Shown here piece after piece: positions 10,112-20,200 of a DNA stretch of 64,000 nucleotides. Within the stretch, counting starts at the first letter, position 1, and the number at the start of each line of letters is the position of its first letter. Both the position numbers and the translations under genes were made by a program. A model generated the notes under the pieces. That model was not told the origin of the DNA. It saw nothing but the letters and a program-made list of their open reading frames with translations, and ran no database searches. Source of the stretch: Mucilaginibacter gracilis (lineage in GTDB: Bacteria > Bacteroidota > Bacteroidia > Sphingobacteriales > Sphingobacteriaceae); assembly GCF_003633615.1 (NCBI RefSeq), contig NZ_RBKU01000001.1:1302001-1366000 (forward strand). The letters are read 5' to 3'.

Positions 10112-11638
10112 TTAGGGGATGGGGACCAGTTTGATATAATCTAAAAGCAATGTATTTGCCCCATTGGTTGTTACCGTATTTCCAAGAAGAAATAAATTTA
10201 ATGAGCCGAAACCGGCAGCTTTCGAGAAATAGAAGGGACTGACAAAGTCACCCAATAATACATCATTATAATTGGGTGAAAAAGTGTGTTTTCCGGTCAC
10301 CGGGTCGACACCATTGTCGACCACGCCTGGCTTGGCCTGCGTAAAGGAGACATTGGTCGGCGTATTGAAAGCCAGTCTCATAGGAAAATAGGTCAGGTCA
10401 GTAGCTGAACCCGTCAGGGCTAATGCATTATCACGCACGACCCGCCAATAAACCCTGTATTTAACGGAGTTGGCGTTTGTCCGATAATTAACCCACATTG
10501 AAGCTGTACCATGATTTTCCAAGAGCATGTCCTGGTATATGGTGTTATTCGGGTTCCTCCGGGTTCGTACACTATAGGTTTTCGTGACCAGCATACTGTC
10601 TATATTTTCTCCTTGGAGCGTGATCGGTTTGATCCTTGCATAGCTATCGTTCCTTTCCCCCAACAACTTGTAACTAATGTTGTTCATCACGTAAACTATA
10701 CCATTGCTAACTTTGCGGCTCTCCACGATGTCACTCTTTCTTAAATGGAATTTGACACTGTCAACAGCGGAATACACTGTATCTGGAAATGCTTCTGAAT
10801 TCAGGACACCTTTGAAAGCAAGCATGCTGATCACATTGAATTTGGTCAGGCTATCCGATTTGGAAAGATTTGTCGTAACAAAGTATTTAAATAGTGAACT
10901 TTGTTGGGCAACGAACAGGGGATCGATGAGCACAATATAGGTATAGAGAGAATCTTCATTACTAATATCGGCCAGATTATTGAACCTATTGAGCGTCGTA
11001 TAGCCTGTCCCGGGTTTATAGATCGGTGCGCCTGTATTGGGATTCACACCCGTCTGTATAGCTGAAGACCGGTCAAAGGCCAGATAATTCAGCGAAATGA
11101 GCTCCTGTTTCTGCAATGTCGTGGTCGACATCAGGTATTCCCAGATACTCGGCTTAGGAATGATCGCATCCCCGATCACATGTAACACGCCGTTGCCGGT
11201 ATATTGATCAGCCACGATGATCGGCGAATCATCAACCGACGCCCTTTTAAAAGTTACATTTTTCCCGTTCAAGGTTTTGATATAAAGCTGCCCACTGATC
11301 GTTGAGGCCAGGTAGGACTGATTTGCGATATGGTTCCCTACAAATTGTTTTAGCCGTACACTATCCTGCATAATCGCCAAATCAACTTTCTGGATGGCCA
11401 CGTTATTCGGCGCCCATACCGTAAATGATTTGGAAGAAGCGATAACTTTATCGTACCCCGTTTTTACAAGAAGACTGTAAAACTGGCTGAGGTCCGGGTT
11501 TCTATTGATCCGCTCTAAAAGACTTTGGGACAGTGCTGAGTCTCTTAAGTTGTTATAATTATCCCATTTCTTGTTACAGGAACAAGAAAGCGTGATCAGT
11601 ACTAGTAAATATGTAAAATGCCGTATTTTTAATATCAT
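10112..11638 (-). CDS. FAS1-domain lipoprotein with C-terminal beta-sandwich (third FAS1 of PUL 1)
   Basis: A 508-residue lipoprotein with a signal peptide and lipobox LSCSCNKKW. Residues about 30-160 form a fasciclin (FAS1) domain, with FTVWAPNNVAIQKVD and the closing NGVLHVIGDAI. A second, diverged FAS1 domain spans about 170-330. It has KSDSLTKFNVISML and the NGIVYVMNNISY ending. Roughly residues 340-508 resemble a carbohydrate-binding beta-sandwich and end in LLLDYIKLVPIP, the typical last strand of CBM6-like folds. FAS1 proteins in Bacteroidota PULs are thought to be surface-exposed accessory proteins. A glycan-binding role alongside SusD is inferred from the C-terminal domain and operon position, not demonstrated. 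Confidence 0.8.
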   Translation of the reverse strand: MILKIRHFTYLLVLITLSCSCNKKWDNYNNLRDSALSQSLLERINRNPDLSQFYSLLVKTGYDKVIASSKSFTVWAPNNVAIQKVDLAIMQDSVRLKQFVGNHIANQSYLASTISGQLYIKTLNGKNVTFKRASVDDSPIIVADQYTGNGVLHVIGDAIIPKPSIWEYLMSTTTLQKQELISLNYLAFDRSSAIQTGVNPNTGAPIYKPGTGYTTLNRFNNLADISNEDSLYTYIVLIDPLFVAQQSSLFKYFVTTNLSKSDSLTKFNVISMLAFKGVLNSEAFPDTVYSAVDSVKFHLRKSDIVESRKVSNGIVYVMNNISYKLLGERNDSYARIKPITLQGENIDSMLVTKTYSVRTRRNPNNTIYQDMLLENHGTASMWVNYRTNANSVKYRVYWRVVRDNALALTGSATDLTYFPMRLAFNTPTNVSFTQAKPGVVDNGVDPVTGKHTFSPNYNDVLLGDFVSPFYFSKAAGFGSLNLFLLGNTVTTNGANTLLLDYIKLVPIP

Positions 11639-11694
11639 GCCGTAAAATTTAAACTTGATCTATAAACACCGCCTGGTATTTATAGATCAATGGG

Positions 11695-13518
11695 TTATGG
11701 TATTGGTGTAAAATCTTGAGTGCCGTCAGGTCTGAATCTTGGCAATACCTGCGAGGGCCAGTCGGTTGGGATAAAATGTATCATATCCAACTTGTTTCTG
11801 TCCAGCGACTGGTTGCCCTGTATCACTTCAAGGCGTACCTGATGCACATTGGTCACGGCGATATCGACAATGCCGACCAGTTTGCCAATAAAAGGCTTCG
11901 ATGAGGGGGCCGTGGCAACGACTGGATTGGACATGTAATATTTCCAGCCTTGGGATTCCAATTCCGACATGGTTGGAACAATCGGCGGGGGCTCAGAAAA
12001 ATCGAAAGGTTTAGCCATTGTAACGCCGTCGACCAGCACCCTGCATTGAACACGTCTGCCCAACGGGTAATCGCCGCCGCCCTGTGAATCCCTTGAGTAA
12101 CAGATCCAAACTTTATACCTGCCTTTTACAATGACCGGGGTCTTCATATAGATCCAAGAGTTGAGCCCGGCTCCGCTGTTGGCCGCTGTTGGAATACTAA
12201 TGGATGGATTCAGCACGTCGTTGTAGCAAGCGCCCGTATAGTTCAGGTATCGCTGATCATATTTGTTATTAGGCGCAGTTGGCGTGCCTGAAGACTTCCT
12301 TTCCCAGTCCCAGCCACTGATCGGCTGATCTGTTGCGGAATATTTCGAAAAGTAGGTCGAAGCCGACCCAGCCTGTCTGAAAATGCTAGGGATAGCCCTG
12401 ATTTCCGGGAAGTCACAAACATCCCAGTATACAGGGACCGGTTTACGGATCTTGATAGCGAAATGCCCCGTAGTTATTCCGGCTGTAGAAGAATAAGGTG
12501 CCATAGCGTGCAGTACCCCGTTAGAGGCAGAAAGATCGCTTGATGACCTTGAGATTAAACTCCCGGGTTCATATATACCGTTAAAAACAATATCATTAAT
12601 GAGGATATTACCTGCACTCCTGGAAATATTCAGGATATCTGGCGGGGCCAGTGTGTTTAGCGAGGTCAGGGTAGCAAAATCTGCCAGATAGTTTGCACCA
12701 GGTATGATGTGGTAACCAATAAAGGTATGCAGGCTATCCATTACATTCTTAGGATCTCCGCTACCCGGGGAAAGGCGGGCTTTAAGGCTGATGAAATCCG
12801 GAAATCCTGCAGCATTCAGTACGCTATTGCTTTCCGCCAGAACAGTCAGGAATTTTCGTGTGGCAATAGGATTATTCGACGGGATGACGTTAAGCGAATC
12901 ATACCAACCAGTTGCTTTAAGAGCCTGAGTAAAAACTGAATAATTGGGATCACTCTCTATCATTTTTGCCAAAGTATTTTTCGCGGGTAAGAGTACCTGG
13001 CTGATCACGTGGATAATCCCGTTGCCGACACGTACATTGGAGGTAAGTATATCTCCCTGCTTATTGACTGTTAGCTTGGTGATCCCAGCAGCCAGAGTTA
13101 CTCCTGTGGTAAGGTATTGACCCTGAAGAGTTAGAGCACTTATCTTACCATCACTGAATTTAGAGGTAGAAATGGTATCATTCAGGATATGAAAATTGAC
13201 AACGTCCTTTAGTTCTCCTAAATCAATGTCGTCCACGGAATTCTTGCCTGCTTTGGCCAAGTAGGCCTTAACCCCATCATTAGTAGGAAGAAAAAGCGTG
13301 TACTTTCCATAGGCCTGCAAAAAGCCGTCGGTTCCCGCCCGCTCAATCATTTTTCTGAATAGTGAAAACTGCTCCGGATATTTATCAAGATAAGAGGTAA
13401 TGTTGACATTACTGCTGGTGTTGATCACCAAAGGCTCTTGTTTGCATTTCGCGAAAAAAAGTGCAATAAAAAAACCGGTAATCACTGTCGCCAGTTGAAG
13501 GCCTTGAGTTTTTTTCAT
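11695..13518 (-). CDS. FAS1-domain lipoprotein with CBM6-like C-terminus (second FAS1 of PUL 1)
   Basis: A 607-residue lipoprotein with lipobox FFAKCKQEP. Two fasciclin domains are visible. The first is at about 35-170, with YTLFLPTNDGVKAYL and NGIIHVISQVLL. The second is at about 175-345, closing with SNGVLHAMAPYS. The remaining 250 residues look like a carbohydrate-binding module. They contain GRYKVWICYSRDSQG, VQCRVLVDGV, HQVRLEVIQG and the final strand LDMIHFIPTDW, a pattern typical of CBM6/35-like sandwiches. The gene starts only 5 bp after the truncated SusD and precedes another FAS1 gene of related design. The likely role is binding pectic polymer at the cell surface. The domain call rests on strand patterns and should be treated as provisional. 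Confidence 0.8.
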   Translation of the reverse strand: MKKTQGLQLATVITGFFIALFFAKCKQEPLVINTSSNVNITSYLDKYPEQFSLFRKMIERAGTDGFLQAYGKYTLFLPTNDGVKAYLAKAGKNSVDDIDLGELKDVVNFHILNDTISTSKFSDGKISALTLQGQYLTTGVTLAAGITKLTVNKQGDILTSNVRVGNGIIHVISQVLLPAKNTLAKMIESDPNYSVFTQALKATGWYDSLNVIPSNNPIATRKFLTVLAESNSVLNAAGFPDFISLKARLSPGSGDPKNVMDSLHTFIGYHIIPGANYLADFATLTSLNTLAPPDILNISRSAGNILINDIVFNGIYEPGSLISRSSSDLSASNGVLHAMAPYSSTAGITTGHFAIKIRKPVPVYWDVCDFPEIRAIPSIFRQAGSASTYFSKYSATDQPISGWDWERKSSGTPTAPNNKYDQRYLNYTGACYNDVLNPSISIPTAANSGAGLNSWIYMKTPVIVKGRYKVWICYSRDSQGGGDYPLGRRVQCRVLVDGVTMAKPFDFSEPPPIVPTMSELESQGWKYYMSNPVVATAPSSKPFIGKLVGIVDIAVTNVHQVRLEVIQGNQSLDRNKLDMIHFIPTDWPSQVLPRFRPDGTQDFTPIP

Positions 13519-13523
13519 AATAG

Positions 13524-14363
13524 TTATTGGTAAAAAGGGTTTTGAACTAAATTTTTGTCAGCCAGCAGCTCATCGAGATTTATAGGTAGGTAATGGCTCC
13601 GCCTGTCTGAATACTTTCCAACGATCAATTGCACCTTATCTCCGGGGGCAATTTCACCTATCATATTAAGGATAAGGTCTATACGGGTATATTTATCACG
13701 TTTAGCATTCCGGAGTACGTCGAACCATCTTTTTCCTTCGAAAGCAAACTCGCGCCTCCGTTCTCTCAGTATATAATCGGCTACATCCTGAACATTGTTA
13801 GGGTCCGGGTTTTCTTCTGTGGCGGCTATGGCCCGGGCGCGGGCGCGGACGGTCTTAACGAGTGCCAAAGCACCAGTGGTATTATTTGAAAAGGTCAGGG
13901 CTTCTGCTTTCAGAAGCAGGATATCCGCGTACCGGTAAAAAAACCAATGTGCGTAGGATTCTCCGGGGGCTCTTAATGAACTGTTCCCTGGCGTTCCAGC
14001 AAACTTCCAGATGACATAATCTGTCGCTCGAACAGCCCCCCCATCTCCCCTGATGTCTTTATTCAGGGGATTGGGATCGTTGCCGTAGACTACGTCGGTC
14101 ACCCTCGGGGCAGCTAAAAAATGCTTTCCACTCAGGTTGATAAACATCGTATAAAAAGGGTTCAGCAATTGGGCATCAAACTGGATCTCAAAAATGCTCT
14201 CATTCGAGTTTCCTGTAAAAAAAACCGTATTGAACCAATCTGCTTGTTTACTACCATCGATCAGCCCAAAATTACCGGAGTTGATTATCTTATCACAGGC
14301 TTTAATGCATTGTGTATAGTATTCCGGATGATCGCTTCCGGCCATCCATTTGAGCGGGAACAT
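13524..14363 (-). pseudogene. C-terminal fragment of a SusD/RagB-family lipoprotein gene
   Basis: An open frame of 279 residues covering only the second half of a SusD protein. It includes CIKACDKIINSGNFGLIDG, the RYADILLLKAEAL motif, ILRERRREFAFEGKRWFDVLRNA, and the C-terminal YLPINLDELLADKNLVQNPFY. Normal SusD proteins are 500-650 residues with a lipobox. This one has neither signal peptide nor lipobox, and its first ATG lies inside the end of the preceding FAS1 gene in another frame (62-bp overlap). Reading upstream in the SusD frame gives no SusD N-terminal sequence, only FAS1 coding DNA out of frame. The simplest reading is a deletion that removed the first half of this susD, and probably the susC normally placed before it. 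Confidence 0.85.
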
Positions 14364-16473
14364 ACCGGGTCGGATCTGTACCGGGATAGAAAACTGTCAA
14401 CGTTTTAGCATTGCCATTGATGTCTTTTAATAGCGTAGGAAAAATCCCGTTTTTTATACCGTCGGCGGCTATGGTATTTCTTTCGACAATGTGGTATAGC
14501 AGGAAATTTATTACTTTTGCCTGGTCGAGGGTTGTTGTGGGGCTGAAGGTTGGCTGCCCCGTGACAGAGTTGCCGGGAAGAAGGTTGTTACGGACCGCCT
14601 GCATGATCGCGGCATTTGTAGGGATAAAAGCTGTATATTGCCCACCTACCGCAGCTCCGATGATGTCTTTGGTAAGTGGTATCCAAAGTGTTCCGCAATT
14701 AATCAGGTATTGGTAAAAGTAGTTGAAGTTAGCAGCCACTACAGGGTCTGTGGAAAGGCCGAGTCGTTCGATGCTCTGACCCAGTGTTTCCGTATTTTCT
14801 GCAAATTGCAGCAAGCCCTTGGTATAATAGACCCTTCCATTGAAGGCGGTTTTCACGCTGTCTATCGTCACAGCAGTTCCCTTCACAACGTTTCCTGCTG
14901 CAAAAACTTTGTTATTCTTAAATTTGACGTATTCCCCTCCAAAAGATTCAGCTATACCTTCCCCGGACAAATTATCGAACTGCCCGTAGGCGGTATAAAG
15001 TAGGGAATTTGCAGCTATTCTGGCCAGCCTTTCCTGTAATGCGCTGGTCGAGGGGGATGACCCAGACGCGTTCGGGTCAGTATACGTCCAAACAGATTGA
15101 TCGGGAATATAATCATACCCTGCTTTTTTGACCTCGAGATCGGACATCATAAACAAGGTATATTTGAAGTTCGTGTTCGTCGAGCCAACTTTGAGATCTG
15201 TCTGACCAAATATCCTGGTCATCAGGCTGTATTTGGGGTCGAGGTAGGCTTTACCATACACAGTGCGAAAGACATTGGCCTGCTGGACCGCTTTTGTACC
15301 GTAAAAGTTTCCGTTACTCAACATTTTAGTATCGATGATGTCCGAAGCCACGAAGGTTGCAGATTGCACCTGAAGATTATTATTGCTGGTCAGAATATCT
15401 CTCGGCCAGATGGTAGAAAGCCACATATGTGCATTAATCAGGTCGGTTAAAACGCTTGGCGGAGCTGCGTCGAATGTGCCGAAATTGGCCAGGATATCTT
15501 TTTCGTAAGCCAGAAGCGCTGAGTTCTTGGGCACGACCATTGTCCACCCGTTTGCCTGGGCATCAGTTTGCGTAAGGGCGAGATAACCCTCATTGTTCGG
15601 TGCGAAGGCGAGCGTAGCCGGATAACTTTTAACATAAACAATATCCGATTTCCCCGTTAGCACTTTATACCGGCTCGTCAGTGCAATGTTAGCTGTGTAG
15701 ATAGCGAGTTTATCCAGAAGCCGCATGAATTCACTATAATCCGGATTCTGAGAGATGTATTGATCTATGCTAGGTATCGGCGGGATAACTTTATCAATTT
15801 CATGCATAATGCCGTTCTCAGCCGGAATATCAGCGGTGATAACCTTGGCGCCGGCGACGTTAAAGCCGGTGAAGGTGGAGGTGGGATAAAAAGCATTATA
15901 GTCAGAAGCAGTAAGGGCATTTATCCCGAAATAGCCGCTCAAAAAATAAGGGATGTATTTGTTGTTATTATCGTTGGCCACGTAGGTCGCATTACGGTTG
16001 TTGGCCACAGAAACCCCGGAATGATTCGGGTCAACAAAAGTGAAGTCATAATAGGCAGTTTTCCTTCTGTAAGCATTGTCGGCAACAGCACCTTTCGCGG
16101 TCTGTAAAATCCCCAATTGGTCTTTTCGATAAGCATTGGCGACAAGACTATAGGTTATAATTCCGGCTGCTTTTGCTGAATCCAGAGCCGCCACGCCGCT
16201 GATACCATTTTCCTGGAAGTAACCTTGGAAAGCGTTGTCATTTGGCACAAAAAAGGTCCAATAACCCGCTGTACCCAAAATAGTTTTGTAACCCGCTTTG
16301 TCTATGAGGGCCAAGGCCGTGGTAAAGTTCCCTTTTTTCTGCAGTTCCTGGTAGATAGGTTGAGCCAAGCCATCAGGGCGGGCATAATAGTCGTCAAACA
16401 TTTTTTTCTGACATGAGCTGAAAATGCTTGTCATGGCCAGTATACATACGATGGAGGTAATGTATTTATTCAT
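14302..16473 (-). CDS. Multi-FAS1-domain lipoprotein with a frameshifted, fused C-terminus (first FAS1 of PUL 1)
   Basis: A 723-residue lipoprotein with lipobox IFSSCQKK and probably four fasciclin repeats. Recognisable pieces are YWTFFVPNDNAFQGYF and GIMHEIDKVIPP (first repeat), SIDQYISQNPDYSEFM (start of the second), YTLFMMSDLEVKKAGY (third), and YTAFIPTNAAIMQAV with FLLYHIVERNTI (fourth). The last repeat lacks its normal end, a strand of the VIHxID type. After QMDGRK the protein runs RSSGILYTMH and stops, and these last residues are SusD coding sequence read in the wrong frame. The gene is otherwise intact and may still make a lipoprotein. It is the first gene downstream of the HTCS and begins PUL 1. 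Confidence 0.8.
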   Translation of the reverse strand: MNKYITSIVCILAMTSIFSSCQKKMFDDYYARPDGLAQPIYQELQKKGNFTTALALIDKAGYKTILGTAGYWTFFVPNDNAFQGYFQENGISGVAALDSAKAAGIITYSLVANAYRKDQLGILQTAKGAVADNAYRRKTAYYDFTFVDPNHSGVSVANNRNATYVANDNNNKYIPYFLSGYFGINALTASDYNAFYPTSTFTGFNVAGAKVITADIPAENGIMHEIDKVIPPIPSIDQYISQNPDYSEFMRLLDKLAIYTANIALTSRYKVLTGKSDIVYVKSYPATLAFAPNNEGYLALTQTDAQANGWTMVVPKNSALLAYEKDILANFGTFDAAPPSVLTDLINAHMWLSTIWPRDILTSNNNLQVQSATFVASDIIDTKMLSNGNFYGTKAVQQANVFRTVYGKAYLDPKYSLMTRIFGQTDLKVGSTNTNFKYTLFMMSDLEVKKAGYDYIPDQSVWTYTDPNASGSSPSTSALQERLARIAANSLLYTAYGQFDNLSGEGIAESFGGEYVKFKNNKVFAAGNVVKGTAVTIDSVKTAFNGRVYYTKGLLQFAENTETLGQSIERLGLSTDPVVAANFNYFYQYLINCGTLWIPLTKDIIGAAVGGQYTAFIPTNAAIMQAVRNNLLPGNSVTGQPTFSPTTTLDQAKVINFLLYHIVERNTIAADGIKNGIFPTLLKDINGNAKTLTVFYPGTDPTRYVPAQMDGRKRSSGILYTMH

Positions 16474-17216
16474 AATATTTTATAAATTTTCAATAAATTA
16501 TTGGGACGGTTAATTCTAACCGTGATTTACCTGGGGCAACCAGGAGATAGGAGTGTAAAGTTTTTACATATTTTTAAGCTTATGGATTGTGAATAATATT
16601 TGTTTTGACGACGGCCTCACTTTTTGATTCGCTGTATACCTTGATCGGGCTACAAAGCCGAGATCAAAAAATAAATGATCAATGCCTGCAGAATAGGTAT
16701 AAACCTTTGCTGACCTCCGGGAGCGTTAATAACAGGGGTTTTGAAAGAGCGGATAATTTCTTCATAATTTTATTAAGTAAAAAGATTTCGCTCCAGGAAA
16801 TTAGCATGACCGGAAGCCACTTTACAATTGGTTATTGTCACACAAATCTATTTGAAGTGATCTGCATGGGGTGAATAAAAATTAGTCTATTGCATTCAAA
16901 AATTGACCTTTATGAGTTTTAGAGCGTTTTAAAGGCTATTTAATGGGTTTCATTTAGAAAAAAAAAGATCATATTCCCTGAAGCCGTTCAAGTCGATATT
17001 TTTGTATTCTTGATGGAAAGATTAGGAGAAATAAAGATTTGGGGGCATCGACCGTAGTACTCCCCGGTGATTCTACATCGCCAACTTTATTTACTTTTAA
17101 GAAAACGTTTATTGATAAAGAGCTAAAGCCTCTGCGATGATTATTTTTGCCTCATAGAAAAAGGGTAGTTCGATGTTCGGAATTCATTTTCGTATTATCA
17201 CGCTGTCTAAGACCCT
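16474..17216. promoter_or_regulatory. Leader/control region of PUL 1
   Basis: About 740 bp between the HTCS stop and the first FAS1 gene, both on minus. It must contain the promoter and HTCS-controlled site for PUL 1. A perfect inverted repeat with 7-bp arms lies at 16506-16523, 33 bp upstream of the FAS1 start. The arms are ACGGTTA and TAACCGT, separated by 4 bp. A TAGATTTG sequence on minus (16843-16850) fits the Bacteroidota -7 consensus, but no TTTG was found at the right distance upstream. A plus-strand frame at 16605-16874 has no recognisable similarity and is not called as a gene. Confidence 0.45.
16506..16523. promoter_or_regulatory. Inverted repeat in the leader of the first FAS1 gene
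   Basis: ACGGTTA and TAACCGT are perfect 7-bp arms around a 4-bp spacer, about 33 bp before the FAS1 start codon at 16473. It could be an operator or an RNA hairpin in the 5' leader. The sequence does not distinguish the two. Confidence 0.4.
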
Positions 17217-20200
17217 TTATTGCAGGTTTTTTATATATTCAGACGGGTTTTGGCCGGAGTAATGCTTGAAACAGGTGCTGAAGTACGCTTGACTTTCGAA
17301 TCCCACCCGGTAAGCGACCTCGGTAATACTTTGCTCTCCTGAATCAAAAAGTATTTTTGCTTTTCTAAGCCGCATTTCACGTAAGAATTCAACTGGGGCC
17401 ATATTGGTCAGGCCCTTAAATTTCCGGTAAAATGGTGAGCGGCTCATATTCGCGTTAGCTGCCATAGATTCAATGCTCAGGGAGGGGTCTGACATTTCTG
17501 CACTGATAAATTGAATTATTTTGTTAAGGAATAATTCATCATGTGAGGTTATGAGAAGATCGCCTCTTTCTTTTTGCGCTGAATTAGGGCGGTTGAAAAG
17601 TTGCCAGAACATCCTGTTTCTTTGTTCCAGAAGATTGCTGACAGCAGCAAGCAGCATCTCGGTGCGGAAAGGCTTGGTCAGATATTGATCGGCACCAAAG
17701 TTCAAAGCATCGATCTTGTTTTCTACAGAAGCTTTTGCCGTTAGCAAAATAACCGGGATATGGCTCGTTTCGTTATGACTTTTTAATTTATCCAGCATGG
17801 TAATACCATCCATTACTGGCATCATGACATCAGATATGATCAGATCCGGATATAAATGCATGGCTTTGGAAAATCCTTCCTCCCCGTTTTCCGCTAACTC
17901 AATGCGATAATGCCCCCCAAGTTCCCCTGACAGAAAAACACGCAGGTCGGAGTTGTCGTCAACTAACAACAGTAATGGCGCTTTCAGAACTTTATAGCCC
18001 GTTTCCTGTGCCCTTCCTTTTTCCGTAGTATCTTGCTCCGGCGATTTAACCTCTGATATAGCTGTTTGCGTTCGCATCGTGCCCGGTTTTTTTTGGAACT
18101 GGCAGAGTTCTAAACTTGTTCCGAGTTCAATCGTAACGATCAGCCCATTTGTATCTGCACTATTTTCGGCATAAATCTTACCTCCGTGAAGTCGTACGAA
18201 TTCACTGGAAACCGAAAGGCCGATCCCAGTACCTTTTAATTGTCCTGCTCCGCCTATTTGACCTTCGTAATAAAGCCGGAATATATCAGTAAGTTGCGTT
18301 TCATCGACACCGGGTCCCTCGTCACGGATGGCGATTGCGCATACAGATCCATTCTCTTTGAAATTGACCGAGATCTCTATCACTCCATCTTGAGGACTGT
18401 ATTTCAGGGCGTTGGCAAGAATATTATAAAAAACTGTTTCCATCTTTTCTGGATCAGCGCAAATCTCCAAGACCAGGTTATCCGGGACTATGCTGAACCG
18501 GATATTTTTCTCACGAAAGGCCTCAGTAAAATAGCCGGCGACTTTATCGATCAGAGAAACCAGGCTGACGCGGGAAATATTTAACTGCGCGTTCCCTGTT
18601 TGCACTTTCCGTAAATCCAGTAACTGGCTGACGAACCTTTCCATACGCTCGGTATTCCTCTTGATGATCTCAATATACCTTCTTCCTCTTTCAGATAGGT
18701 CTTCCTTGGACAAGAGTGCTTCAACAGGGCTCATAATCAAAGTTAAAGGGGTGCGTAATTCATGCGAAATATTGGTAAAGAAATTCAGCTTTAGTTCCGT
18801 AAGCTCCTGTTCAACTTGTATGCGCTGGCGAAGTTTAAACATGGTCGAAATGATACGCCAGGTCATCCGCAGCAAGACCGCGATGAATAAGATGTAAGCT
18901 ATTTTTGCCCATCCTGTTCGCCAGGGCGGTGGTAGGATCTTAACCGAAAGTTGTTTGAACGGTACTTCAAGATATTGATCCTGTCCCACCGTTTTAACCT
19001 GGAAAATATAGCTGCCGGGAGGTAGGTTTGAGTAGGTTGCCTTCCGCTGATTAGGATCGCTTTGTATCCAGACTGAATCCATGCCCAATAACCGATACGC
19101 GTAATTTTGCCTGTCCCCATTGCGATAGTCCAGGACATTGAAGGTAAAACTCAGGTCATCTTCGTCATATTTTAATACTAGTTCGGTCAAGTAGTTAATA
19201 TCTGATTTCAAAACAGATTGCTTATGGTCCGAAATGTCAATATCTCTGCCATTCACCTGCAGGCCGGTTATAGCTATATGCGCATTGGTCTTGTGGTGAC
19301 TGATCATTGCGGGATTGAAGGAAAGGTATCCCTGGAATTCTCCGAAGACTATGTTTCCACAAGGCTGTTTTAGGCAGGCACTTTCCGAAAAACCGAATTT
19401 TGGCAATCCCTCGATCGCGTAATAATTTTTGAAATGTTGTATTTCGGGATCAAATTGTGAAAGGCCCTTTTGGGTGGCCAGCCAAATTTTACCGAAATTA
19501 TCTTCTACGCAACTTAGTGTAAAATCATTGGCCAACCCGTCCCCGATTGTATAGTTACGGAACTTTAACCCTTTCTGAGAATCCTTCCCGACCGCCCTGT
19601 CAAATCCGCCCCCGGCTGTGCATAGCCACATACGTTGCTGCCTGTCCTTTAATATGAACTGAATATCATTATTTCCTAAACTTTGCGGATCACCTGGTAT
19701 TTTGTTGTATTCGAAAAACCGGTAGTCTTGGGGTTGTTCATCGGTAGCATCGACGATGAGTAAGCCGTCCGTGGTCCCCACCCATATGTTTCCTTTTGGA
19801 CCGATCGCCAGGTGCCGGACTCCGTTATAAGCGCCCCTTGGGTGATTGGAAAACCCATTTCTGATGTTGTAAAACTTCGTTTTTCCTTTGATGCTCACCA
19901 CTTGATTTAAACCGCCGCCTATTGTACCCGTCCAGATCCGTCCCTTCTCATCCTCCACAACGGAATACACAGCGTTACCACTAATACTGGTCGTGTCCTT
20001 TGGGTCGTTTGTATATTGGGCCAGGCGATACCTGGTATGATTCTGATCAAGTGGTTCTGCCTTAAAAAGTCCTTTGCCCTTAGTCCCGAGCCAGATATTT
20101 CCTTTCCGGTCTTCGCATATCGTATAAACCCAGCCAAGTCCGCCGGGGGGCTCATTGGTGAACATCCCTTGGATTTTTTTTCCCCCTTTGAAGACCGAAA

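Noticed and set aside
13524-14363. A genuine short SusD gene with its own start
   Set aside because: It lacks a signal peptide, lipobox and the N-terminal half, and its ATG lies inside FAS1 coding sequence in another frame.
16605-16874. 89-residue plus-strand open frame in the PUL 1 leader
   Set aside because: No recognisable similarity or signal. It lies in a region expected to hold control sequences, and coding character is not convincing.
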